Of a stretch of DNA of 64,000 bases, positions 17,952 to 26,140 are shown in pieces. How positions within the stretch are numbered: position 1 is the first letter of the stretch; the number at the start of each line of letters is the position of its first letter. The DNA comes from Streptomyces scabiei 87.22. GTDB taxonomy: Bacteria > Actinomycetota > Actinomycetes > Streptomycetales > Streptomycetaceae. The notes beneath the pieces were generated by a model. It was not told the origin of the DNA and made no database searches. It saw only the letters and a list, made by a program, of their open reading frames with translations. The translations under genes were made by a program, and so were the position numbers. The stretch spans positions 3,782,001 to 3,846,000 of the forward strand of contig NC_013929.1 of assembly GCF_000091305.1 (NCBI RefSeq), written 5' to 3'.

Positions 17952-18737
17952 ATGGCCTCCCTCTCCCCCCACTCCTCCCTCTCCTTCGACGATCTCGTCG
18001 CCGAAGCCGATGCCGTGCCCACCGACGGGTGGGACTTCTCCTGGTTCGAGGGGCGGGCCACGGAGGCCCGGCCGTCGTGGGGGTATGCGCGGGCGATGGG
18101 CGAGCGGCTGGATCGGGCTTCGGCGGCCCTGGACATCGACACCGGGGGTGGCGAGGTGCTCGCCTCCGCTCCCCGGCTCCCGGCGGTGACCGTGGCCACC
18201 GAGGGGTGGCTGCCGAACGTCGCCAGGGCCACCGCGCTGCTGCACCCGCGGGGCGCGGTGGTGGTGGCCGTGCCGCAGGACGCGCCGCTGCCGTTCGCGG
18301 ACGGGGCGTTCGACCTGGTCACCAGCAGGCATCCGGTACGCGTGCACTGGTCGGAGATCACCCGGGTGCTCGCCCCCGGCGGTACGTACTTCGCCCAGCA
18401 CGTGGGGCCGGCCAGCGTCTTCGAGCTGGTCGAGCACTTCACCGGGCCGCTGCCGGAGGAGACCCGCCGCGGCCGCCACCCGGACGACGAGCGCGCCGAC
18501 GCCGAGGCGGCCGGGCTGGAGATCGTGGACCTGCGGGCCGAACGGCTCCGGATGGAGTTCCACGACATCGGCGCGGTCGTGCACTTCCTGAAGAAGGTCG
18601 TCTGGATGGTGCCCGGTTTCACCGTCGAGGCGTACCTCCCTCAGCTGCGTTCCCTGCACGAGCGGATCCGGCGGGAGGGCCCGTTCGTCGCGCACAGCGC
18701 CCGCCACCTCTTCGAGGCCCGCAAGCCGGCCGGATGA
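17952..18737 (+). CDS. SAM-dependent methyltransferase (class I, UbiE-like)
   Basis: 261 aa. Reduced Rossmann-type methyltransferase motifs: a DIDTGGGEVLASAP motif I (the usual DxGxGxG), PFADGAFDLVTSRHPVRVHWSEITRVLAPGGTYFAQHVGP for motifs IV-V. The C-terminus (GAVVHFLKKVVWMVPGF...EARKP) matches Streptomyces methyltransferases of unknown substrate. ATG 17952 starts after a short spacer from the repeat; no strong ribosome site is seen. Converges, with nine bases between stops, on the AlkZ-like remnant. Confidence 0.88.
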   Translation: MASLSPHSSLSFDDLVAEADAVPTDGWDFSWFEGRATEARPSWGYARAMGERLDRASAALDIDTGGGEVLASAPRLPAVTVATEGWLPNVARATALLHPRGAVVVAVPQDAPLPFADGAFDLVTSRHPVRVHWSEITRVLAPGGTYFAQHVGPASVFELVEHFTGPLPEETRRGRHPDDERADAEAAGLEIVDLRAERLRMEFHDIGAVVHFLKKVVWMVPGFTVEAYLPQLRSLHERIRREGPFVAHSARHLFEARKPAG

Positions 18738-18746
18738 CGGGCGGTC

Positions 18747-19160
18747 TCAGGCGTGCGGTCCGACCGTGACCTTCCCGATCGCCAACTCGGGCCGCGCCTG
18801 CAGCACTTCACCCACCCGCTCGACCCACTCCCCCAGCTCCCGCTCCTGCTCCGCGTCCAGCCGGCCGAGCGGTTCCACCGTGACCGTCGTGCGCCGCCCC
18901 TGCCGCCGCTGGTGCCAGACGCCCGCGACCACGCCGTCCACCAGCAGCAGCGGGTGATTGCCCGCCTGCCCGCGCGCGAGGGCCCGTTCGTACGCCGCCC
19001 CGGGGAACAGCCGCTCCGTCCGCCGTGCGCTCGCCTGCTCCCAGGTGACCGGCACGGCCGGCCCGGCCTGCGGGGTCCGCCCGCTCCTCGTGGTCCGTCC
19101 CTTCCCCGTGGCCGTCATGGCGTGCACACCCCTCGCGCTCGTCGCCGTCATCGCCGTCAT
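18747..19160 (-). pseudogene. AlkZ-like winged-helix gene with internal deletion
   Basis: 137 codons. PVTWEQASARR (about residues 37-47) resembles the N-terminal start of AlkZ-like DNA glycosylase/winged-helix (DUF1006) proteins. It is followed at once by what looks like their C-terminal beta part: FPGAAYERALARGQAGNHPLLLVDGVVAGVWHQRR...TVTVEPLGRLDAEQERELGEWVERVGEVL. Full-length relatives are about 350-400 aa, so roughly 250 codons seem lost in frame. It may be a decaying gene or a small stand-alone protein. Starts at ATG 19160 or 19118. The assignment is by eye and moderately sure. Confidence 0.55.
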
Positions 19161-19234
19161 GGGAGCGACGTTAGGTTCGATCGAGGTCGGATCCTGACCT
19201 ATAGGGGGGTGTCCACATCGTTATCGCCTGCGGC

Positions 19235-19264
19235 TTGGCTTCTCCGACCCCTCTCACGTAGGTT
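19235..19264 (+). promoter_or_regulatory. Housekeeping-type promoter
   Basis: TTGGCT (19235-19240) and TAGGTT (19259-19264) separated by 18 bases fit the Streptomyces principal-sigma consensus. It would start transcription near 19271 toward the small open frame and leader region upstream of the prenyltransferase. Confidence 0.5.
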
Positions 19265-19282
19265 CAGACCAAGGGAATTCGC

Positions 19283-19498
19283 GTGAGCAAAGCTGCGCGG
19301 TACGGCGTCGCGCAGTGGAGGGGGCTGCGCGAAGCCGTGCGCCCCGCCCTCGCCGTCAAGCGCGCGTTCCGCCCGCGCTTCACCCGTACGGGGACGCCGC
19401 GCCGGATCTCCCCGGAAGTCGCACAACGTCGCGCAAACCCCACATTCCCTGCGGGAAACCGCCTTTCACCCTTCGAATCCGCCGGAATTCAGCCATGA
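19283..19498 (+). CDS. Small Arg-rich open reading frame, doubtful
   Basis: 71 codons from GTG 19283, with AAGGGA seven bases upstream and a plausible promoter just before. The product (MSKAARYGVAQWRGLREAVR...) is basic and has no family I recognise. It may be a real small protein or simply part of a long leader of the prenyltransferase gene. Codon use is not distinctive. Low confidence. Confidence 0.25.
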   Translation: MSKAARYGVAQWRGLREAVRPALAVKRAFRPRFTRTGTPRRISPEVAQRRANPTFPAGNRLSPFESAGIQP

Positions 19499-19573
19499 TC
19501 GCCCCTGGATCTGACCCTGAATGAACGATTCCGCATTCACCGTCGCGCTGTCGTCCGGCTCCGGAGAGTAGTT

Positions 19574-19671
19574 GTGGCACGCCGATGCACGCAGCATCAC
19601 TCACGAAGGGTTATGGTGGAAACCCCCCCTCGGGCCGGTCCGTCTCCCCCCCACGGACCGGCCCGTTTTTT
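19574..19671 (+). ncRNA. Short terminated leader or small RNA upstream of prenyltransferase
   Basis: A GTG at 19574 with GGAGAG seven bases upstream opens a frame coding MARRCTQHHSRRVMVETPP, which then runs into a strong intrinsic terminator (19631-19671). Two C7 runs occur, one at 19622-19628 and one in the terminator loop. This could be an attenuator with a leader peptide, or a separate small RNA. It recalls the C-loop style of actinobacterial 6C RNA, but I cannot fold a first C-loop hairpin, so that label is not given. Confidence 0.4.
19631..19671 (+). terminator. Intrinsic terminator with T-tract
   Basis: A 13-bp perfect stem (CGGGCCGGTCCGT with ACGGACCGGCCCG), a C-rich 9-base loop, and six T residues. 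It is the only classic T-tailed terminator I noticed in the window. It lies 167 bases before the prenyltransferase start on the same strand. Confidence 0.9.
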
Positions 19672-19837
19672 CTGCACGCACGACCTCCCGCCCGAGGGAC
19701 GCAGCCGCAGGCCGGGCCGCGGTACTCCCCCCGACAGGGCCCCCAAGTCCCCCAACCCCGGGCCTCCCAAGGGCTCCGGCACCGGTAGGCTTCGGCTCTC
19801 CAAGGGGACCGTCACCGCACCGGAGGGGCTGGAACAC

Positions 19838-20611
19838 GTGAACCTGCGCGACACACTGCGCGGCCTGTTGGTCAAGGTCTACGCACGCAGGGTCGAGGGC
19901 CACCTCGACCACGCCCAGGTGCCCGAGCACATCGGCGTGATCGTGGACGGCAGCCGGCGCTGGGCGAAGGCCGCGGGCTCCACCACGATGCAGGGCCACC
20001 AGGCCGGCGCCCACAAGATCGAGGAGTTCCTCGGCTGGTGCACCGAGACGGACGTCAAGGTCGTCACCCTGTGGCTGCTGTCCACCGACAACTTCAACCG
20101 GCCCAAGGAAGAGCTCGTCCCGCTCCTCGGCATCATCGAGGACACCGTCCGCTCCCTCGCCGCCGACGGCCGCTGGCGCGTGCACCACGTGGGGGCGCTG
20201 GACCTGCTGTCCCCCGGCATGCAGCGGGCGCTCAAGGAGGCCGAGGAGTCCACCTCGGACATCGACGGGATACTGGTCAACGTCGCCATCGGCTACGGCG
20301 GCCGCCAGGAGATCGCCGACGCGGTGCGCTCGATGCTCCTGGAGGCGCACGACAAGGGCACCTCGATGGAGGAGCTGGCCGAGTCCGTCGACATCGACAT
20401 GATCGGCAGGCACCTCTACACCGTCGACCAGCCCGACCCGGATCTGGTGATCCGTACGAGCGGCGAGCAGCGGCTGTCCGGATTCATGCTCTGGCAGACA
20501 GCGCACTCGGAGTACTACTTCTGCGACGTCTTCTGGCCGGCCTTCCGGAAGGTGGACTTCCTGCGGGCCCTGCGCGACTACGCGGTGCGCGGCCGCCGCT
20601 TCGGAGGCTGA
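19838..20611 (+). CDS. uppS: Isoprenyl (cis-prenyl) transferase
   Basis: 257 aa enzyme that adds isopentenyl units in cis to an allylic diphosphate, making short- or long-chain prenyl diphosphates for cell-wall carriers. GTG 19838 is preceded by GGAGGGG. Motifs: HIGVIVDGSRRWAK (residues 31-44), FNRPKEELVPLL, and the C-terminal RTSGEQRLSGFMLWQTAHSEYYF..WPAFRKVDF. The usual D-G-N-x-R-W-A has Ser39 instead of Asn; the catalytic Asp37 and RRWA are kept. This may be one of two paralogues in the genome, so undecaprenyl versus short-chain product is undecided. Confidence 0.92.
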   Translation: MNLRDTLRGLLVKVYARRVEGHLDHAQVPEHIGVIVDGSRRWAKAAGSTTMQGHQAGAHKIEEFLGWCTETDVKVVTLWLLSTDNFNRPKEELVPLLGIIEDTVRSLAADGRWRVHHVGALDLLSPGMQRALKEAEESTSDIDGILVNVAIGYGGRQEIADAVRSMLLEAHDKGTSMEELAESVDIDMIGRHLYTVDQPDPDLVIRTSGEQRLSGFMLWQTAHSEYYFCDVFWPAFRKVDFLRALRDYAVRGRRFGG

Positions 20612-20937
20612 AACTCCGCATCACGGGTGAGGTGCGCGCGAGCGCCCTCGGGGCAGAAGTAACGAGGAGTTCACCGGGACGCCGTCGTACCGCATGGCAT
20701 GGCGGCGCGTTTTCGAGGGCATAAGCCAGTCAGGTCGACACCCGAACCACGGGTGTCGGATCTCAGCGGGCGGCTCGGGGCCGTCCGCCCGGGAGGCCCT
20801 TTGCACCAGCCCGATCGTGCGGTCACAGCACGGACGAAGCAGCGGAGGGCCGGTTTCCGGCCCGTGCAACGGCGCCGTCGACCGGCCCAGTTCGAACCCG
20901 TCGCTCCCCGACCTCATCCGAGGGGGTACGTCCTTCC
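20612..20937. other. Gene-free region with hairpin between prenyltransferase and phoH-like gene
   Basis: 326 bases. A 9-bp hairpin at 20736-20758 (CGACACCCG / CGGGTGTCG) could end the upstream transcript or shape a leader. The rest probably holds the promoter of the PIN-PhoH gene. No gene is seen. Confidence 0.45.
20736..20758. terminator. Hairpin, probable terminator of the prenyltransferase transcript
   Basis: Perfect stem CGACACCCG / CGGGTGTCG with a 5-base loop, 125 bases after the prenyltransferase stop. No T-tract. Confidence 0.45.
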
Positions 20938-22263
20938 GTGGTGACCAGCACAAAGCGCCGTATGCCAGACCGGCGCACCTACGTCCTCGACACCAGCGTC
21001 CTGCTGGCCGACCCGAACGCCCTGAGCCGCTTCGACGAGCACGAAGTCGTGCTGCCGATCGTCGTGGTGACGGAGCTGGAGGCCAAGAGGCACCACCCCG
21101 AACTCGGCTACTTCGCCCGGCAGGCCCTGCGCCTGCTCGACGAGTTCCGGGTCCGGCACGGCCGCCTCGACGCCCCCATCCCGATCGGGGAGCTCGGCGG
21201 GACCGTGAGGGTCGAGCTCAACCACTCGGATCCCAGCGTGCTGCCGAGCGGCTACCGCCTGGGGGACAACGACTCCCGCATCCTCGCGGTGGCCCGCAAT
21301 CTGCAGGCCGAGGGCTTCGACGTCACCGTGGTGTCGAAAGACCTGCCGCTCAGGATCAAGGCGTCGTCCGTGGGGCTCCTCGCCGAGGAGTACCGCGCGG
21401 AGCTCGCCATCACGGACGCCTCCGGGTGGACCGGGATGTCCGAGCTGACCCTGGCCGGCGAACAGGTCGACATCCTCTTCGAGGAAGGCTCGATCCACGT
21501 TCCCGAAGCGAGCACCCTGCCCGTGCACACCGGTCTGACGATCCAGTCGGAACGCGGCAAGGCCCTGGGCCGGGTGACGCCCGACGGCAACATCCGGCTC
21601 GTGCGGGGCGACCGGGAGGCGTTCGGCATCAAGGGCCGCAGCGCGGAGCAGCGCATCGCGCTGGATCTGCTGCTCGACCCGGACGTGGGCATCCTGTCGA
21701 TGGGCGGCCGGGCCGGCACCGGCAAGTCCGCGCTCGCGCTGTGCGCGGGCCTGGAGGCCGTGCTCGAACGGCGCCAGCACCAGAAGGTGATGGTCTTCCG
21801 GCCGCTGTACGCGGTGGGCGGGCAGGAGCTCGGCTATCTGCCCGGCTCCGAGTCCGAGAAGATGAGCCCCTGGGCGCAGGCGGTCTTCGACACGCTGTCC
21901 GCGGTCACCAGCCGCGAGGTCATCGAGGAGGTCACCGCACGCGGGATGCTGGAGGTCCTGCCGCTCACGCACATCCGCGGCCGTTCGCTGCACGACGCGT
22001 TCGTGATCGTGGACGAGGCGCAGTCGCTGGAGCGGAACGTCCTGCTGACCGTTCTGTCCCGGATCGGGGCGAACTCCCGTGTCGTCCTGACCCATGACGT
22101 GGCCCAGCGCGACAACCTGCGCGTCGGCCGTTACGACGGTGTCGTCGCCGTGGTCGAGAAGCTGAAGGGTCACCCGCTCTTCGCGCACGTCACGTTGACG
22201 AGGTCCGAACGGTCCCAGATCGCGGCCCTTGTGACCGAAATGCTGGAGGACGGGCAGATCTGA
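20938..22263 (+). CDS. PhoH-family ATPase with N-terminal PIN domain
   Basis: 441 aa. Residues 8-150 form a PIN nuclease-type domain (TYVLDTSVLLADPNAL, PIVVVTELEAKRHHPELGYFARQALRLLDEF, GDNDSRILAVARNL). The C-terminal PhoH ATPase has Walker A GGRAGTGKSALAL and Walker B AFVIVDEAQSLERNVLLTVLSRIGANSRVVLTHDVAQRDN. PhoH2-type proteins of this architecture act as RNA helicase/RNases in mycobacteria, so RNA processing is likely. GTG 20938 or 20941; GAGGGGGTA lies upstream. Transcribed alone. Confidence 0.94.
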   Translation: MVTSTKRRMPDRRTYVLDTSVLLADPNALSRFDEHEVVLPIVVVTELEAKRHHPELGYFARQALRLLDEFRVRHGRLDAPIPIGELGGTVRVELNHSDPSVLPSGYRLGDNDSRILAVARNLQAEGFDVTVVSKDLPLRIKASSVGLLAEEYRAELAITDASGWTGMSELTLAGEQVDILFEEGSIHVPEASTLPVHTGLTIQSERGKALGRVTPDGNIRLVRGDREAFGIKGRSAEQRIALDLLLDPDVGILSMGGRAGTGKSALALCAGLEAVLERRQHQKVMVFRPLYAVGGQELGYLPGSESEKMSPWAQAVFDTLSAVTSREVIEEVTARGMLEVLPLTHIRGRSLHDAFVIVDEAQSLERNVLLTVLSRIGANSRVVLTHDVAQRDNLRVGRYDGVVAVVEKLKGHPLFAHVTLTRSERSQIAALVTEMLEDGQI

Positions 22264-22717
22264 CGGACCCGGCCGGTATCGACAGATATCGTCCGGTACG
22301 GCCAACTCGGTACCGCCACCGATCCCTTGGATCCCATGGGCGCCGTCCGGCAAAGGCGATGAGCCTAGCCGGGCGGCGCCTTGGCGCGTGCGGCTTTCCG
22401 TGAATCTCCGGCGTCAAACGAGGTGTGAGCTTTCACACTCACCACTGAATTGCCTCCCGGCGTCTGGTTACGGCAGAGTCTCATTTCTGTCAGGCCCCGC
22501 ATACGACGCATCTGTACCCCCAGCGGTACGGCACCACAGCAGCACCAGGTCAACTCCATAGCCTTCGTTGTATGCCGCCCGAGCACCACGCGGCGCTCCC
22601 GCAAAGGAGTTGCCCACCGGGCCCGCGCCTCCGTGACCCCGCAGTTGGAGGCCAGCGTCAGGGGCACGATTGCGTCCGCCAGGGTCACCGAGGCGGGCGA
22701 TGCTGGAAGGAAACCGT
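22264..22717. other. Long upstream region of the lytic transglycosylase gene
   Basis: 454 bases without a convincing gene. It contains a palindrome at 22423-22438 and a long probable 5' UTR. I looked for a c-di-AMP riboswitch, common before Streptomyces wall hydrolases, and did not see its conserved core. Confidence 0.45.
22423..22438. promoter_or_regulatory. Palindrome GTGTGAGCTTTCACAC
   Basis: GTGTGA and TCACAC arms flank a 4-base centre. The arms resemble CRP-type half sites but the spacing is shorter than the usual consensus, so the regulator is unknown. It lies 280 bases before the transglycosylase start. Confidence 0.4.
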
Positions 22718-23425
22718 GTGAGCCGGATTTCGGTCCGGGGATTCGCAGTGGCCTCGGCCACCGCGGTCACCGCAGTCGGCAGTGTCGTCGGAGTCGCCTC
22801 GGGCAGCACCGCCCAGACGACCACTGACGACGCCGAGGCGGTCGCGAACGACACCACGTTGCTCGCCGACATCCCCGTGGGTCAGCAGGCCCAGGTGCAG
22901 ACCGCGTCCCTGACTGCTCAGGCCGACGCCCAGGCCATCGCCGCCGACGCGAGCGCCCGCAAGGACGCCGAGGAGTCCGCCCGTAAGCAGGCGGCCCAGG
23001 ACGCGATCGACAAGCAGAAGGCGGCGGAGAAGGCCGAGCAGGAGCGCAAGGCGAAGGAAGCGGCGGCGGCCGACGTCAAGGCCAAGTCCGCTGCTGCCGG
23101 TTCGCTCGGTGACATCCCCACGCAGAGCTCGTACAGCGTCGCCGAGATCCAGGCGATGGCGAAGGCCGTCGTGGCCAGCGACCAGTGGACGTGCTTCAGC
23201 AACATCGTGAACCACGAGTCCACCTGGAACTACAAGGCCGTCAACCCGTCCTCGGGCGCCTACGGTCTCTTCCAGGCGCTGCCCGGCTCCAAGATGTCGT
23301 CCGCCGGCTCCGACTGGCAGACGAACCCGGCCACGCAGATCAAGTGGGGCCTGAACTACATGGAATCGCGCTACGGCAGCCCGTGTGAAGCCTGGACGTT
23401 TTGGCAGGCCAACAACTGGTACTAG
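22718..23425 (+). CDS. Secreted lytic transglycosylase (SLT-like)
   Basis: 235 aa exported protein. A Sec-type signal peptide (VSRISVRGFAVASATAVTAVGSVVGVASGSTA) is followed by a long Ala/Lys/Glu-rich helical segment (ADASARKDAEESARKQAAQDAIDKQKAAEKAEQERKAK), likely coiled coil. The C-terminal catalytic domain has the SLT-type Glu in IVNHESTWNYKAVNPSSGAYGLFQALPGSKM. Two Cys (WTCF and SPCEAW) may form a disulfide. It should cleave peptidoglycan glycan strands. GTG 22718 has GGAAGGAAA directly upstream. A terminator hairpin follows. Confidence 0.92.
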   Translation: MSRISVRGFAVASATAVTAVGSVVGVASGSTAQTTTDDAEAVANDTTLLADIPVGQQAQVQTASLTAQADAQAIAADASARKDAEESARKQAAQDAIDKQKAAEKAEQERKAKEAAAADVKAKSAAAGSLGDIPTQSSYSVAEIQAMAKAVVASDQWTCFSNIVNHESTWNYKAVNPSSGAYGLFQALPGSKMSSAGSDWQTNPATQIKWGLNYMESRYGSPCEAWTFWQANNWY

Positions 23426-23467
23426 GCCCGTAGGCCGCCGAGGGCCGATGGCCCGCCGCTCAACGTT

Positions 23468-23504
23468 CCGAAGCCCTCCACCGTCCTTTGGTGGAGGGCT
23501 TCGG
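23468..23504. terminator. Terminator after the transglycosylase gene
   Basis: A 15-bp near-perfect stem (CCGAAGCCCTCCACC / GGTGGAGGGCTTCGG) with a short loop, 43 bases after the stop. No T-tract. Confidence 0.8.
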
Positions 23505-23553
23505 CCATGTACGGTCGAATCGCCGGGCGGGATCGCGGCCTCCGGGAGGAGTG

Positions 23554-24990
23554 ATGACCAGCAAGGATGACGGGGGAAGAGGGCGGATGATGTCGCGGGT
23601 GCCCGGGTGGCTCGGCAGAGTCGGAACCGGGTTGAGCGGATGGGCCGACCGGCTGGAACGGCGCCGGGCGGAGATCGAGTCGGAGACGGAGGGCCCGGAC
23701 GGCGGCCCCGGCGCCCGGGCCGGGCGGCGACGCGACAGCGGGGCGGACGGCGGCGGTGACGGCGGCCTCGGCTCCGGTGCGGGACCCGCCTCCGATGCCA
23801 GGTCCGCCTCCGATGCCGAGCCCGCGTCCGACGCCGGGTCCGCGTCCGGTGTCCCCACGCCCCCTGCCGATGCCCGGACCGCGGAGGACTCCGGGACGGC
23901 CACCCCGGTCCTCCACCGTCGGCCCGATCCCGCCTCCGCGGTGCCCTGGGGCATGCGGGTGGCGGCCGAGGCCGGCTGGCGGCTGCTCGTCCTCGCGGGC
24001 ACCGTCTGGGTGCTGATGCGGATCATCAGCTCCGTACAGCTGCTGGTGCTGTCCTTCACCACCGCGCTGCTCGTCACCGCCCTGCTCCAGCCGACCGTGG
24101 CACGGCTGACCCGGCACGGAGTACCGCGCGGACTCGCCACGGCCCTGACCGCCGTCCTCGGCTTCGTCGTCATGGGGCTGATCGGCTGGTTCGTCACCTG
24201 GCAGGTCATGGAGAACGTCGACGACCTCTCCAACCAGGTCCAGGACGGCATCGACGAGCTGCAACGCTGGCTGCTCGACAGCCCGTTCCACGTCACCGAG
24301 AACCAGATCAACGACATCGCCAAGAACCTCCGCGAGGCCATCAGCGACAACACGGACACCATCACCTCGGCGGGCCTGGAGGGCGTGACCGTCCTCGTCG
24401 AGGCCCTCACCGGCATCCTGCTGACGATGTTCTCCACGCTCTTCCTCCTCTACGACGGCAAGAGGATCTGGCAGTGGATGCTGAAGCTGGTGCCGTCGGC
24501 GGCCCGGCCGGGTGTCGCCGACGCGGGTCCGCGCGCCTGGCGGACGCTGACGGCGTACGTGCGCGGCACGGTGATCGTGGCACTGATCGACGCGATCTTC
24601 ATCGGCCTGGGGATCTACTTCCTCGACGTGCCGATGGCGGTCCCGCTGGCCGTCTTCATCTTCCTGTTCGCCTTCATCCCGCTGGTGGGTGCCGTCGTCT
24701 CGGGTGCGCTGGCGGTGGTGGTGGCACTGGTGACGCAGGGCGTCTTCACGGCCGTGATGACCCTGGTCGTCGTGCTCGCCGTCCAGCAGATCGAGGGGCA
24801 CATCCTGCAGCCGTTCATCCTCGGCCGGGCCGTACGGGTGCACCCGCTGGCCGTCGTGCTGGCGGTCGCCGCCGGGGGCATGATCGCGGGCATCGGCGGC
24901 GCGGTGGTGGCCGTGCCGCTGGTCGCGGTCACCAACACGGTGGTGGGGTCGTTGCGGGCGTACGCGGAGAGGACCGGGGGTGAGGGCTGA
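23554..24990 (+). CDS. AI-2E/PerM-family membrane transporter
   Basis: 478 aa. The first 130 residues are a hydrophilic, Asp/Ser/Ala/Gly-rich segment with an ASDA-type repeat (GPASDARSASDAEPASDAGSASG), probably disordered. After VPWGMRVAAEAGWRLLVLAG come about eight TM segments and the family's VQDGIDELQRWL..., FIPLVGAVVSGALAVVVALVTQG, and LAVQQIEGHILQPFILGRAVRVHPLAVVLAVAAGGMIAGIGGAVVAVP stretches. The family exports small molecules or ions; the substrate is unknown. ATG 23554 has GGGAGGA directly upstream. Its stop overlaps the next gene by 11 bases. Confidence 0.92.
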   Translation: MTSKDDGGRGRMMSRVPGWLGRVGTGLSGWADRLERRRAEIESETEGPDGGPGARAGRRRDSGADGGGDGGLGSGAGPASDARSASDAEPASDAGSASGVPTPPADARTAEDSGTATPVLHRRPDPASAVPWGMRVAAEAGWRLLVLAGTVWVLMRIISSVQLLVLSFTTALLVTALLQPTVARLTRHGVPRGLATALTAVLGFVVMGLIGWFVTWQVMENVDDLSNQVQDGIDELQRWLLDSPFHVTENQINDIAKNLREAISDNTDTITSAGLEGVTVLVEALTGILLTMFSTLFLLYDGKRIWQWMLKLVPSAARPGVADAGPRAWRTLTAYVRGTVIVALIDAIFIGLGIYFLDVPMAVPLAVFIFLFAFIPLVGAVVSGALAVVVALVTQGVFTAVMTLVVVLAVQQIEGHILQPFILGRAVRVHPLAVVLAVAAGGMIAGIGGAVVAVPLVAVTNTVVGSLRAYAERTGGEG

Positions 24991-26128
24991 GGGTTCCTGT
25001 CGGTCGGCGACCGGCAGGCCGGCGGCGACGAGGGGGCCGGACCTGGAGCCACTGGGACGGGCCGCGCGGGACGACGACGAGGAGACGGTCAGAGCCCTGC
25101 TCGACGAGGGAGCCGATGTCAACGGGCGGTCGCCCGGCGGGCTGACCGCGTTGATGCTGGCGGCGGGGGCGGGCGCGTACCGGGCGGCGGACGCGCTGCG
25201 GGAGAACGGGGCCTACGTGGCCCTCCGCGACGAACAGGGCCGCAGCGCGCTGGACTTCGCGGAGGAGGGCGCCGCCCGGCATCCGGACGTACCCGGGTAT
25301 CCGGTGATCGTCACGGATCTGGAGAAGTACTTCGGCAAGCGGGCCGGCTTCGCGACGACGATGGAGCGCGCGGTCCGCTTCGGGGACCCCGAGCACGACA
25401 TCTGGATGCGGATGGGCTGGGCCCTGGACACCTGGGCGGACGACGAGACCGTGGTGGGTGCCGAAGCGGCGCTGAACAGCCCCCGGGCCCCCGAGCGCTA
25501 CTTCGCGGCGCAGCTGATGGGCTTCTTCTGTCTCTACAACGCCTCCCTGCGCAACGGCGCGCACCGCAGGCGTCAGGCGACGGAGCTGCTGCGGGCACGG
25601 CTGGCCGTGGAGGAGCACCCGGCCGTTCTGGGCCTCCTCATCCGGGGCCTGGCATCGCAGTCCGGGTTCGCCGACGACGCCCGTGCGATCCTGCGGCACG
25701 CCCGTCATCCGCACGCGGACGTCCGCGCGGCGGTCGCCTTCACGGTCGAGGCCACGACGGAGCCGAAGGACCGTGCGGCCCTCCAGGCACTGCTCACCCT
25801 GGCCCGCGATCCGTCCGCCGAGGTACGCGGCCACGCCGTCGCCCACCTGTCCGCACTCGTCGGCCGGCCGCCCTCCGTCCACACGGCCGTCCACACCGCG
25901 CTGCGTCGCGCCCTGTACGACCCGGACCCGTCCGTCGTCCACGACGCGGCCTGCGCGCTGGGGAGTCTCGGGACCGGACGCCCGCTGCCCTTCCGCGCCG
26001 AGCAGATTCTCGTACGGCGCTGGCTCGACGCGGGTGAGACCCGGCACTACGCGCCCGCGTGCCGAGTCGTCGAGCGGTGGCCGCGGGAGCACCTCTGGGA
26101 TGTGCGGGACTCGCTGCCGGACGAGTGA
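24980..26128 (+). CDS. Ankyrin/HEAT-repeat protein
   Basis: 382 aa soluble protein. Residues 25-95 look like ankyrin repeats (LGRAARDDDEETVRALLDEGADVNGRSPGGLTALMLAAGAGAYRAADALRENGAYVALRDEQGRSALDFA). The C-terminal half (about 215-345) has HEAT-like helical pairs (ARHPHADVRAAVAFTVEAT, ARDPSAEVRGHAVAHLSALV, LYDPDPSVVHDAACALGSLG). These are protein-binding scaffolds; no enzyme motif is visible. The GTG start overlaps the end of the AI-2E gene, so the two may be co-translated. Confidence 0.85.
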   Translation: MRAEGSCRSATGRPAATRGPDLEPLGRAARDDDEETVRALLDEGADVNGRSPGGLTALMLAAGAGAYRAADALRENGAYVALRDEQGRSALDFAEEGAARHPDVPGYPVIVTDLEKYFGKRAGFATTMERAVRFGDPEHDIWMRMGWALDTWADDETVVGAEAALNSPRAPERYFAAQLMGFFCLYNASLRNGAHRRRQATELLRARLAVEEHPAVLGLLIRGLASQSGFADDARAILRHARHPHADVRAAVAFTVEATTEPKDRAALQALLTLARDPSAEVRGHAVAHLSALVGRPPSVHTAVHTALRRALYDPDPSVVHDAACALGSLGTGRPLPFRAEQILVRRWLDAGETRHYAPACRVVERWPREHLWDVRDSLPDE

Positions 26129-26140
26129 CGGGGCGAGAGG

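Noticed and set aside
19561..19671. 6C small RNA
   Set aside because: C7 runs are present, but only one lies in a hairpin loop that I can fold; the class needs two.
22380..22717. c-di-AMP (ydaO-type) riboswitch before the transglycosylase
   Set aside because: The conserved core (for example an AGCTAACCTCG-like stretch) is not present in this leader on either reading.
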